In this document: positions 24,528-32,173 of the stretch, piece by piece | Position numbering within the stretch: position 1 is the first letter of the stretch | Layout of the letters: the number at the start of each line of letters is the position of its first letter | Assembly: GCA_900545055.1 (NCBI GenBank) | Contig: UQXP01000003.1 | Location: forward strand, 1 to 64,000 | Direction of reading: 5' to 3' | DNA from: an uncultured Collinsella sp. | Lineage (GTDB): Bacteria; Actinomycetota; Coriobacteriia; Coriobacteriales; Coriobacteriaceae | Length of the DNA stretch: 64,000 nt | Notes under the pieces: generated by a model | The model's input: only the letters and a program-made list of their open reading frames with translations | What the model was told of the DNA's origin: nothing | Databases searched by the model: none | Made by a program: the position numbers and the translations under genes

Positions 24528-26054
24528 ATGGAATCGACTGATGTACTGGTAATTGGATCTGGCATTGCGGGCCTTTGCGCCGCCATCGAAGCGGCGCGCA
24601 CAGGTGCAACCGTCGCTGTGGCAAGCGCCGGCAAGACTATGAGTGGATCGAGTTTCTTCCCCGGAACCTGGGGCTTGGGGCTTATCGGACCCGTTAACGA
24701 AGACGACGAACAAGACCTCATCGACACCATCCAGACCGTTGGTGGCGGCGTCGCCGACCCCGAGCTTGTCCAGACGTTTGTCCACGGCATTCCCCAGGCA
24801 ATTGAATGGCTCGAGCAAGACCTGGGCGTTGAGCTCCAGCGTCCGCAAAGCGCTGAGAGCGCTCAGCAAAAGCAGTTTATCCCCTGCTTTGACCACAAGA
24901 CGCGCATGTGGCGCGGCCTCACCCGCAAGCCCCTTGAGGACGCTCTGACGACCCGAATCGAGTCACTCGGCATTCGCCTGCTCCCCCGCCATGAGCTTAT
25001 CGACCTTGTTGAGAACACGAACGGCAGAATCACCGGAACCGTGCTCTACGACCTTACCGAAAATCGAATCGTGCCCTTTGCTGCCAAGGCCACGATCATC
25101 GCAGCCGGTGGCACAGGCGGCCTGTTCGAGCGCAGCCTTACGTCGGCTGATGTGCTCAGCTCCTCGCAGGCCATCGCACTGGCGCACGGCGCATCGCTTA
25201 CTAATATAGAATTCATGCAGATGATGCCCGGCTTCATCGAGCCCAAGCGCAACCTGGTCTTCAACGAGAAAACCTGGCGCTACGTACATGTAGACCAGCC
25301 GGTCGATATTGCCGACGGCAAGCTAAACGATCTGCTTGAGCAGCGCTCTGGATATGGTCCTTTCACCTCGCGCTTGGCCTCCCGCGCCATCGACCTCGTC
25401 ATAGATCAGGCAGGTGCAGAGGGCCTGGCGCTCCACTACGACTTCCCCCGCGAGGACATCCCCGAGTTTGTGCAGACCTTTGCCACCTGGCTGCAAGACG
25501 AGCACGGCATCGCGCCGACCGACGAGATGCGCGTGGCGATGTATGCCCACGCCGCCAACGGCGGTATCAAAATCGACAAGACCGCGTACGCAGGCGTTGA
25601 GGGCCTCTACGCCTGCGGTGAGGCAACAGGCGGCATGCACGGCGCCGACCGCATCGGCGGCTTGTCGAGTGCCAATGGCATCGTGTTCGGGCGCATTGCG
25701 GGCGCATCGGCAGCCCAAGCAGCGCTGGACGCTCCTGAGGCGGCCGCACCGATGGATATCGCCCTCCCCCAGCATGGCATAGCTACAGCAGACGCCGAGC
25801 GCCTGACCCGCTGCCTCAAACGCACAATGAGTACCTACTGCATGATCAACAGGACCGAAGCGGGTCTATCCAAGGCCCTGCAACAGCTTGAAAGCCTGCA
25901 AGACGACGCAACGGCGCTGAGCAAGCCACACGCCAATGACAGCGAAATCGCAGCCCTCGCCCGCCTGCAATCGCAGATTCAACTAGCACAGGAAATGGTC
26001 AAAGCCATGCGCAAGCGAACCGAAAGTCTCGGATCGCACTATCGAGCGAATTAA
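24528..26054 (+). CDS. FAD-dependent oxidoreductase, fumarate reductase/L-aspartate oxidase type
   Basis: A 508-residue flavoprotein. The dinucleotide-binding motif VLVIGSGIAGLCAAIEAA is at the N-terminus, with a second FAD contact in AAGGTGGLFERS and the C-terminal FAD segment YACGEATGGMHGADRIGGLSSANGIVFG. This architecture is that of the FrdA/SdhA/NadB superfamily. The conserved active-site Arg/His of fumarate reductases cannot be assigned securely. No signal peptide and no FMN-binding domain, so it is a soluble cytosolic enzyme. L-aspartate oxidase is a possibility, but nadA and nadC are not adjacent, and the chromosome carries nicotinate salvage (pncB at 42.8 kb). The ATG at 24528 has GAAAGGA ahead. 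Confidence 0.75.
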   Translation: MESTDVLVIGSGIAGLCAAIEAARTGATVAVASAGKTMSGSSFFPGTWGLGLIGPVNEDDEQDLIDTIQTVGGGVADPELVQTFVHGIPQAIEWLEQDLGVELQRPQSAESAQQKQFIPCFDHKTRMWRGLTRKPLEDALTTRIESLGIRLLPRHELIDLVENTNGRITGTVLYDLTENRIVPFAAKATIIAAGGTGGLFERSLTSADVLSSSQAIALAHGASLTNIEFMQMMPGFIEPKRNLVFNEKTWRYVHVDQPVDIADGKLNDLLEQRSGYGPFTSRLASRAIDLVIDQAGAEGLALHYDFPREDIPEFVQTFATWLQDEHGIAPTDEMRVAMYAHAANGGIKIDKTAYAGVEGLYACGEATGGMHGADRIGGLSSANGIVFGRIAGASAAQAALDAPEAAAPMDIALPQHGIATADAERLTRCLKRTMSTYCMINRTEAGLSKALQQLESLQDDATALSKPHANDSEIAALARLQSQIQLAQEMVKAMRKRTESLGSHYRAN

Positions 26055-26098
26055 ACTGGACACCTATCTAAAGCAAAACACAACTAATCGATATCTAT

Positions 26099-26130
26099 GG
26101 GCCCCGTGAACTCGAAGTGGCACGGGGCCC
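26099..26130 (+). terminator. hairpin terminator after the flavoprotein gene
   Basis: GGGCCCCGTG (26099-26108) pairs with CACGGGGCCC (26121-26130). The T-run behind it is poor (ATTCGTG), so termination may be partial. Confidence 0.55.
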
Positions 26131-26215
26131 ATTCGTGTCCGCACGGCAGCGTATCCTAATTCTGAATACAGAGCGGGCAAAGCCCGCATAGACAATAGGC
26201 CAGCGAGGAGGAGAT

Positions 26216-27076
26216 ATGGACAGTAGAGATATCGAGAAGTGGCGTGTCAAACTTGATAGCTACGCCAATGTGGAAGACGGCGTTGAGTATTGGCTCGCAC
26301 GCGATTTAATGGAACCCATGGGGTACACTCGATGGGAGAACTTTGCCGAAGTTGTTAAGAGGGCAAAAGTCTCGTGCGAAACAAACAAAACTCCAGTTGA
26401 TTCCCATTTTCGTGACACCACGAAAATGGTAACTGCCGGTGTCGCCGCTCGTGCGGTTAAAGAATACAAACTTACGCGCTATGCATGCTATTTAATCGCC
26501 CAGAACGGAGATTCAAACAAGCAAGAAATCGCGCTCGCACAGGCGTACTTCGCCGTGCAGACGCGCCGCCAAGAGCTCATAGAGCAGCGCTTCGCAGAGA
26601 TTCAGCGCTTGCAGGCGCGCCACTCGCTATCTGATTCAGAGAAACAGCTCTCGGGTATTGCGTTCAAACGCGGCGTGGACTCCAAAGGTTTCGCGATCAT
26701 CAAGTCGAAGGGCGATGAAGCGTTATTCGGCGGCAGAAGCACGGCGGAAATGAAGCAACAGCTCGGCGTATCCAAGAGCTCGGCATTGGCGGACAGGCTA
26801 GCCGATGTTCTCATCAAAGCAAAGGACCTTACGAACTCGATGACGGCCTTCAACGCCGAGGAACACGACCTGTACGGTCTGGACCAGATCAAGCAAGAGC
26901 ACGTCGAGAACAACACAAGCGTGCGTGGCAGCCTCATCGACCGCGGAATTGTACCCGAGAACCTGCCGCCTGCCGAGGATACAAAAAAGCTCGAGCGTCG
27001 CGTGAAGGCAGACGAGAAGAAACTCAAGGAAGGTACTGACGGTTTTACCGATCCCCAGGGTAGACTCGATCTGTGA
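26216..27076 (+). CDS. dinD: DNA damage-inducible protein D (DinD)
   Basis: A 286-residue DinD homologue. The N-terminal part (WLARDLMEPMGYTRWENFAEVVKRA, then TRYACYLIAQNGD) is the BRO-N-like domain of DinD and related antirepressors; the middle has the DinD-specific GIAFKRGVDSKGFAIIKSKGDEALFGG. In E. coli DinD inhibits RecA filaments. GAGGAGGAGAT precedes the ATG. I see no LexA-like dyad upstream, so SOS control is not supported here. The lower GC and its position next to a tRNA gene with a duplicated 3' end suggest that it arrived by transfer. Confidence 0.88.
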   Translation: MDSRDIEKWRVKLDSYANVEDGVEYWLARDLMEPMGYTRWENFAEVVKRAKVSCETNKTPVDSHFRDTTKMVTAGVAARAVKEYKLTRYACYLIAQNGDSNKQEIALAQAYFAVQTRRQELIEQRFAEIQRLQARHSLSDSEKQLSGIAFKRGVDSKGFAIIKSKGDEALFGGRSTAEMKQQLGVSKSSALADRLADVLIKAKDLTNSMTAFNAEEHDLYGLDQIKQEHVENNTSVRGSLIDRGIVPENLPPAEDTKKLERRVKADEKKLKEGTDGFTDPQGRLDL

Positions 27077-27118
27077 AAGCGGCCGCGCCCTTTCGGGTTC
27101 GACCACATGCGAGGTTAA

Positions 27119-27149
27119 CAAAAAGCGACCAGCCTAAGCCAGCCGCTTT
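27119..27149 (-). terminator. second-copy terminator left of tRNA-Lys
   Basis: On the minus strand AAGCGGC-tg-GC pairs with GC-tg-GTCGCTT across a short loop and is followed by TTTTTG. It is the equivalent of the hairpin at 27293-27328 in the duplicated unit. Confidence 0.5.
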
Positions 27150-27292
27150 AACATGCTTTGGTGGGCCGTCAGGGGGTCAGCCTGCTGTGCAGGCGGCCGC
27201 TGCGGCGCTTCGCGCCTTGCGCGCTGCGCTGGCAAATGCTCGCGCATTTCCTCAGCTCCGCGCCCTTTCGGGTTCGACCTCATGAAAGGTCA

Positions 27293-27328
27293 ACAAAAAA
27301 GACGGCCAACTTTCGCTGACCGTCTTAA
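27293..27328 (-). terminator. terminator of the tRNA-His/tRNA-Lys unit
   Basis: Minus strand: AAGACGGTCAGC pairs with GTTGGCCGTCTT over a GAAA-containing loop, followed by TTTTTTG. It begins seven bases past the tRNA-Lys CCA. Confidence 0.8.
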
Positions 27329-27335
27329 CAATCTT

Positions 27336-27411
27336 TGGTGGGCCGTCAGGGGGTCGAACCCTGGACCTTGGGATTAAGAGTCCCCTGCTCTACCAACTGA
27401 GCTAACGACCC
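27336..27411 (-). tRNA. tRNA-Lys (anticodon CTT)
   Basis: A 76-base cloverleaf with encoded CCA. Acceptor GGGTCGT pairs with ACGGCCC (one G-U), the D arm is GCTC-GAGC, the anticodon loop is CTCTTAA with CTT at 34-36, and the T arm is CAGGG-TTCGAAC-CCCTG. One pair at the top of the anticodon stem (27-43) is G-A. It is read towards lower coordinates just after tRNA-His. Confidence 0.95.
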
Positions 27412-27433
27412 GATATCAACACGAAGCAAGAAC

Positions 27434-27511
27434 TGGGGTGGGTAAAGGGACTCGAACCCTCGACCTACGGGACCACAACCCGTCGCTCTAGCCAACTGAG
27501 CTACACCCACC
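27434..27511 (-). tRNA. tRNA-His (anticodon GTG)
   Basis: Cloverleaf with acceptor GTGGGTG/TACCCAC, the extra G at the 5' end opposite C73 that marks tRNA-His, anticodon loop TTGTGGT with GTG, T arm GAGGG-TTCGAGT-CCCTT and encoded CCA. It lies 22 bases upstream of tRNA-Lys and is probably cotranscribed with it. Confidence 0.95.
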
Positions 27512-27676
27512 GTGTACTGTGCGCTTCGCGCTTGACTATTATTGCAAGGAACGCCACGCGATGCAAGCCCCAATTTTCAAGAATTTTGAAAAGAGTTTTT
27601 CGGATCCATTTCGAGCATTTCCCACCGGTTTCATAGGAGTAAACTTGCCCCACTGCAAATGCTCGAAAGGACAAGC

Positions 27677-28858
27677 ATGAAAGAACTCTCCAACCGTACG
27701 GCAACGTTTACCGATTCCGTCATCCGCCGCATGACGCGCATCTCCAATAAGTATGGCGCCGTCAACCTGTCGCAGGGCTTCCCCGACTTCGATCCCCCGG
27801 CGCAGCTGCTCGATAGCCTGAGCGCCATCGCCAGCGACCCCAAGCCGCTCTACCACCAGTACTCCATCACCTGGGGCTCCCAGGCCATGCGTGAGGCGCT
27901 TGCCGCCAAGCAGGAGCACTTTATGGGCATGCCGATCAACCCCAACGAGAATATCGTAGTCACCTGCGGCTCCACCGAGGCCATGATGGCCGCCATGATG
28001 ACGGTCACCAACCCCGGCGACAAGGTCGTCATCTTCTCGCCGTTCTACGAGAACTACGGCGCCGACACGATCCTTTCGGGTGCCGAGCCCATCTACGTGC
28101 CGCTCAACCCGCCCACATTCGACTTTGACCGCGAGACTCTCGAGGCGGCCTTCCGCGACAACGACCCCAAGGCCATCGTCCTATGCAACCCTTCCAACCC
28201 CTGCGGCAAGGTCTTTACACGCGATGAGCTCGCCTTTATCGCCGACCTCTGCAAAAAGTACGACACCTACTGCATCACCGACGAGGTCTACGAGCACATC
28301 GTCTACGCGCCCCACGAGCACGTGTACATGGCCACGCTGCCCGGCATGTTTGAGCGCACCATCAGCTGCAGCTCGCTGTCCAAGACCTACTCCATCACCG
28401 GCTGGCGCCTAGGCTACACCATCGCTCCCGCCGAAATCACCGAGCGCATCAAGAAGGTCCACGACTTCCTCACCGTAGGCGCCGCCGCCCCCCTGCAAGA
28501 GGCCGTCGTCACCGCCCTCAATTTCGACGATAGCTATTACCGGGAGGTCCTTGACCTCTATACCGCCAAACGCGACCTGTTCTGCCAGGGACTCGACAGT
28601 ATCGGTCTCACGCACAACGTGCCGCAGGGCGCCTACTACGTCATGATGGACATCTCTGAGTTTGGCTATGACAGCGACCTCGAATTCTGCGAGGACCTCG
28701 CGTCTAAGGTGGGTGTGGGCGCCGTGCCCGGCTCGAGCTTCTTCCGCGAGCCCGTCAACCATCTGATTCGTTTCCACTTTGCCAAGCGAGACGAGACGCT
28801 TAACGCGGCACTGGAGAACCTCAAGTCGCTACGTGATAAAATCAAGCCGCGCGGGTAA
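27677..28858 (+). CDS. class I/II PLP aminotransferase
   Basis: A 393-residue fold-type I aminotransferase. Motifs: NLSQGFPDFDPP at the N-terminus, YSITWGSQAMREA, the CNPSNPCGKVF cofactor loop, DEVYEHIVY, and the PLP lysine Lys236 in SSLSKTYSITGWRLGY; RFHFAKRDETL supplies the C-terminal carboxylate-binding Arg. The overall pattern is closest to the kynurenine/methionine/aspartate aminotransferase group (YbdL, KAT-like). Exact substrate cannot be read off. The ATG at 27677 has GAAAGGA ahead. It stands alone, divergent from the tRNA genes and ending in a strong terminator. Confidence 0.85.
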   Translation: MKELSNRTATFTDSVIRRMTRISNKYGAVNLSQGFPDFDPPAQLLDSLSAIASDPKPLYHQYSITWGSQAMREALAAKQEHFMGMPINPNENIVVTCGSTEAMMAAMMTVTNPGDKVVIFSPFYENYGADTILSGAEPIYVPLNPPTFDFDRETLEAAFRDNDPKAIVLCNPSNPCGKVFTRDELAFIADLCKKYDTYCITDEVYEHIVYAPHEHVYMATLPGMFERTISCSSLSKTYSITGWRLGYTIAPAEITERIKKVHDFLTVGAAAPLQEAVVTALNFDDSYYREVLDLYTAKRDLFCQGLDSIGLTHNVPQGAYYVMMDISEFGYDSDLEFCEDLASKVGVGAVPGSSFFREPVNHLIRFHFAKRDETLNAALENLKSLRDKIKPRG

Positions 28859-28883
28859 GGACGGCCCGGCAACTAAAGCAACC

Positions 28884-28924
28884 AAAGAAGCCTCGCACCG
28901 CCCGCCGCGTTGCGAGGCTTCTTT
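28884..28924 (+). terminator. terminator of the aminotransferase gene
   Basis: The 14-base arm at 28884-28897 is perfectly complementary to 28911-28924; core GAAGCCTCGCA/TGCGAGGCTTC ending in TTT. Confidence 0.9.
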
Positions 28925-28997
28925 CTATAGCGCTTTCTTAAATGGTTTAGAGCTCTATACTTTAGTCACGGAGCAACTCGTCCCAGAGAGGAATACT

Positions 28998-29888
28998 ATG
29001 GCAGAACAGCAGCTTATCGGAGCGCTCGAGGCCGGCGGCACCAAGATGGTCTGCGCCACGGGCTATGCAGACGGTACGGTCCTGGAGCGCGAGCAGATTG
29101 CGACCACGACCCCGCAGGAGACCGTTGAGGCCGTCAACGCATGGTTTGCCGACAAGGGCATCGCCGCGCTGGGCATCGGCGCATTTGGCCCCACCGCAGT
29201 CAACCCCGCCTCGCCCCAGTACGGCAAGATCCTGGAGACGCCCAAGACGGCATGGCGTTACTTTGACCTGCTGGGCACCATTCAAAACGAGCTCAATATC
29301 CCCTGCGGCTACGATACCGACGTCAACGTCGCCTGCCTGGGCGAGGTCACGTTTGGTTGCGCCAAGGGCCTCACCGACGTGGTCTACCTGACCATCGGTA
29401 CCGGCGTGGGCGCCGGCGTGCTCTCGGGCGGTAAGCTCGTGCACGGCATGATGCATCCCGAGGCCGGCCACATCCTGGTCACGCGTGACCCGCGCGACAC
29501 CATCGGCGAGCATAGCGCCTGTCCCTTCCACGACAACTGCCTCGAGGGCCTCATCGCCGGCCCCGGCGTTAAAAAGCGCTGGGATGGCAAGAGCGCCGGA
29601 GACATGGCCGATGACCCGGAGGCCATGGACCTGCTCGCCGGCTATCTGGCACAGGCGCTCATGACCTACACGCTGTGCTACGCACCGCAAAAGATTATCA
29701 TCGGCGGCGGCGTGGCCGACCACACCCCCATCGTGCCGCTCGCACGCAAAAAGTGCGCCGAAATGCTCAACGGCTACATCGTCACGCCCGAGGTCAACGA
29801 CATCGATACCTACATTGTCAACAACAGCCTCGAGGGCAAGCAGGGCATCATGGGCTGCCTGGCCCTGGGCGCACAGGCGCTTCAGTAG
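28998..29888 (+). CDS. ROK-family fructokinase
   Basis: A 296-residue ROK sugar kinase. The ATP-binding start is IGALEAGGTKMVCATG, the catalytic region is YDTDVNVACLGE, and TIGTGVGAGVLSGGKLVHG is the phosphate-binding segment. The zinc site is GH (in PEAGHI) with CPFHDNCLEG, the fructokinase form of the ROK motif. The product phosphorylates fructose or a related hexose on entry to glycolysis; mannokinase side activity is common. TATACT at 28956-28961 is a possible -10 box. The ATG follows CAGAGAGGAAT. Monocistronic, bounded by terminators on both sides. Confidence 0.88.
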   Translation: MAEQQLIGALEAGGTKMVCATGYADGTVLEREQIATTTPQETVEAVNAWFADKGIAALGIGAFGPTAVNPASPQYGKILETPKTAWRYFDLLGTIQNELNIPCGYDTDVNVACLGEVTFGCAKGLTDVVYLTIGTGVGAGVLSGGKLVHGMMHPEAGHILVTRDPRDTIGEHSACPFHDNCLEGLIAGPGVKKRWDGKSAGDMADDPEAMDLLAGYLAQALMTYTLCYAPQKIIIGGGVADHTPIVPLARKKCAEMLNGYIVTPEVNDIDTYIVNNSLEGKQGIMGCLALGAQALQ

Positions 29889-29976
29889 CAGACGCACCCA
29901 CAGGGCGTGGCGCGCTCGGCAAATCTAACCTACGGAACGACGCCACCACGCCCCATATAAGCCCTCAAATAAAAAA

Positions 29977-30017
29977 GGCCGCCTAGGACCAAACAATACG
30001 TCCTAGGCGGCTTTTTT
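29977..30017. terminator. bidirectional terminator between ROK kinase and VanZ genes
   Basis: GCCGCCTAGGAC (29978-29989) pairs with GTCCTAGGCGGC (30000-30011), preceded by six A and followed by six T. The stop codon of the convergent VanZ gene lies inside the right arm. Confidence 0.9.
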
Positions 30018-30452
30018 GGCGTGCATCAGCGACCGTAAGAGATATCGGAGCACAACGCCCGTTGCCGCTCCACAGCAGTCGATCATCACATCGGTGATCA
30101 TGCCGGCGCGTCCCGGCACAAAGAGCTGAATCGTCTCGTCGATCGAGGGAATCAGCAGCAGGAACACCGCCGTGGGCAGCAGCACGTCAAAGGTGCGCCG
30201 GCCCTCAAGATCAAAGGCGTGCGTTGCCAGGATGCCGAGCACCATATACTCGGTAAAATGCGCGCACTTGCGAACAACAAAGTTGGTCACCCATTCATAT
30301 GGAAGTCCCACGCCGTGCAGGAAACCGCGGATAGCTTCCATGACCGTCAGGCTCAGCGAGCCCGACCCCGAGCCGGGAACCAGCGAATTGCCCCAGATCA
30401 AGAGCGCCATCAGGCAGGTTACAACCGCCCATTTTCGATTGATCTTAACCAT
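30003..30452 (-). CDS. VanZ-family membrane protein
   Basis: A 149-residue membrane protein with four hydrophobic helices. KCAHFTEYMVLGILA and SIDETIQLFVPGRAGMITDVMIDCCGAATG are the two VanZ signatures (E-x-Q and R-x5-D-x3-D-x3-G). VanZ proteins confer modest teicoplanin or lipoglycopeptide tolerance in some hosts; the physiological role is unknown. It is seven bases downstream of a gene for a two-helix membrane protein and is cotranscribed with it, not part of a vancomycin cluster. Cys residues at KCAH and DCCG are notable. Confidence 0.88.
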   Translation of the reverse strand: MVKINRKWAVVTCLMALLIWGNSLVPGSGSGSLSLTVMEAIRGFLHGVGLPYEWVTNFVVRKCAHFTEYMVLGILATHAFDLEGRRTFDVLLPTAVFLLLIPSIDETIQLFVPGRAGMITDVMIDCCGAATGVVLRYLLRSLMHAKKAA

Positions 30453-30459
30453 GCAGAAG

Positions 30460-31860
30460 TTATGCCTCCGCGCAGAGCGGCGCGAAGCTGGCGGTACCGC
30501 CCTCGATAACGCTCAGATAGGCACGGCCCGTACGCTTGGCGGTAGAGGACTGCAGGCGCTCGATCTCTTCCTCGAGAATCTGATTGACGCGCTCGTGACG
30601 ACGATTTTCCATAATGCCGGCGGCAATAGCCTCGGCTCGCTCAATGCTCTCGCGCGAGATACGGGCGGTATCCTCGGGGAACACAGCGCTGTGACGGCCG
30701 ACATAAGCGGGGGCAGCAGGCTGAGGGGCAGCGACGGGAGCGGGGGCTGCAACAGGAGCGGGCTCGTCAATCTCATCCAGAACCGCGGTGGCGGCGGCCC
30801 ACATGTCCTCGTGGCCCGAGTAATCGGCCATGGGGACATCAACCTCGAGCGAGGCGTCCGGAAGGTCGTCGGTGTCGATGCGATCTTGGGCTTCAATAGA
30901 TGCGGTGATGGCTGCGGGTTCATCGAGGTCGTCAAGATCGATGTCCGCGGCACCGGAGATGATAGGCATGCTGGCGAGGTTTGCATTGTACGGCGCAGCC
31001 TCAGCCGCCTGCTGCTGGGCAGGAGCGCCCCAAAGCGAGCTTTCGGCGGCACGGCGGGCGGCAACGGCCTCCTCGTCCGCAGTAATGGCTTCATCAACGT
31101 ACGAATTATCGGCAGAAGCGTCCACGTCCGCCGAGGTAGCGCTGTAGGCGTTATTGGCTGCCGCGTTGGCAACGAGTGCCACGAAAGCCGCCGTGCTGCC
31201 CGCAGGGGCGGCCTGGGAGCCCGATACGGCACGTGCCGCGGCGGCGATGTCGTCACGATTGAGGGAGCCGGTCTGCCCGCCGTTGGTGAGCTCGTCGATG
31301 GCGACTTGATAGACGTCGCGCGAGTGTGCAGGGTCGCAACTCACCGGCGAATCGTCGTCGAGCATACTGTCGATCATGGACCAAGCCTCGTCCTCGTCCA
31401 TAGCATCTGCGGCTCGAGCGATAGTAGGGACACCATCATCGGCATGACGGCGCTGGAACGCACCAGTCAGGCCGGAAAGGAATGCCGAGGTAGACTGCTC
31501 CGACTGAGCCTGAGAAGCAGAAACCGCAGCGTAAGGAGTCGCATCCTGCTGCTGAGCTGGAATCGAGGCTGTCTTGAACTCGCTTTGATGCTGATTGAGA
31601 TTGGCGGCACCGCCCATGACATCGGGCTGGAACAGACGCTCTTCACGCTGCGCACGATACTCGGAGATACCCAGCGAGGCGGCATAGATACCCACGCCCG
31701 CCACCGCGCCCACGGCGAAGGGAACCGCACCCGCTACGACCGTCTCGTTCACCGACGAAAACGGCAGCGTCGCGGCATACATAACCACGGGAGCGGCCAG
31801 GCCGATCCCGCACGAAAGTCCGGCAAGGACTGCTCGTTGTGTTGCATCAGAAGAAGCCAT
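30460..31860 (-). CDS. two-helix membrane protein with long acidic cytoplasmic-type tail
   Basis: A 466-residue protein of no family I recognise. Two hydrophobic helices lie at residues about 9-32 (VLAGLSCGIGLAAPVVMYAATL) and 39-60 (TVVAGAVPFAVGAVAGVGIYAA). The remaining 400 residues are Ala/Asp/Glu-rich and probably disordered, with only short order-prone parts such as DEDEAWSMIDSMLDDDS, RDVYQVAIDELTNGG and the C-terminal helix RRHERVNQILEEEIERLQSS. The ATG at 31860 follows GGGAGAGCTC. It precedes the VanZ gene in one operon. It looks specific to Coriobacteriia; a scaffold at the membrane is a guess. Confidence 0.7.
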   Translation of the reverse strand: MASSDATQRAVLAGLSCGIGLAAPVVMYAATLPFSSVNETVVAGAVPFAVGAVAGVGIYAASLGISEYRAQREERLFQPDVMGGAANLNQHQSEFKTASIPAQQQDATPYAAVSASQAQSEQSTSAFLSGLTGAFQRRHADDGVPTIARAADAMDEDEAWSMIDSMLDDDSPVSCDPAHSRDVYQVAIDELTNGGQTGSLNRDDIAAAARAVSGSQAAPAGSTAAFVALVANAAANNAYSATSADVDASADNSYVDEAITADEEAVAARRAAESSLWGAPAQQQAAEAAPYNANLASMPIISGAADIDLDDLDEPAAITASIEAQDRIDTDDLPDASLEVDVPMADYSGHEDMWAAATAVLDEIDEPAPVAAPAPVAAPQPAAPAYVGRHSAVFPEDTARISRESIERAEAIAAGIMENRRHERVNQILEEEIERLQSSTAKRTGRAYLSVIEGGTASFAPLCAEA

Positions 31861-31996
31861 GAGCTCTCCCCATCTTCCAGCACCCAAATCGCATCATTCA
31901 GTTGGCTGCGCGAGAGAAGATGAAGCGGGGCTATGCCCCAAAGCAACGGTATATGGTTCGTTTCATCTGCGTTTTCCGTCGCGAAGCTTAAAAGCT

Positions 31997-32025
31997 ATTA
32001 TGCGAAACCGCCCTGCCGATTGCAA
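31997..32025 (-). promoter_or_regulatory. promoter of the membrane-protein/VanZ operon
   Basis: Minus strand TTGCAA (32025-32020) and CATAAT (32002-31997) are 17 bases apart. Start of transcription would be near 31990, giving a leader of about 130 bases. Confidence 0.55.
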
Positions 32026-32106
32026 GCGACGATGTCGGATTGAAACGGGAAACCTGCTGCTCGTCGGTCTTACGGTCAAAAATAAGCGCGGAGCGGCGCA
32101 ATGGAA

Positions 32107-32136
32107 AGGGGCCGAGGCTCAAAGCCCCGACCCTTT
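32107..32136 (-). terminator. rho terminator
   Basis: On the minus strand GGG-CG-GGCT pairs with AGCC-CG-CCC with small mismatches around a three-base loop and is followed by CTTTCC. It is 38 bases past the rho stop; the weak T-run makes the call moderate. Confidence 0.5.
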
Positions 32137-32173
32137 ATCGCATTGATGACTATCGCAGCGCGTGGATGACAAC

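Larger units (their letters stand above)
27085..27355. repeat. partial duplication of tRNA-Lys 3' end and terminator
   Basis: Segment 27085-27178 is repeated, imperfectly, at 27260-27355. Both begin with the 20 bases at 27085-27104 (27260-27279), carry a terminator-type hairpin with a different stem sequence, and end with an identical 23-bp stretch (27156-27178 and 27333-27355) that in the right copy is the CCA end and T-arm side of tRNA-Lys. The left copy lacks the rest of the tRNA. The offset is 175-177 bases. It could be an attachment-site footprint or a tandem duplication. Confidence 0.8.
31861..32173. other. 313-base region between rho and the membrane-protein operon
   Basis: It holds the promoter of the membrane-protein/VanZ operon (31997-32025), an approximately 130-base leader and the rho terminator (32107-32136). 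No gene seen. Confidence 0.6.
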
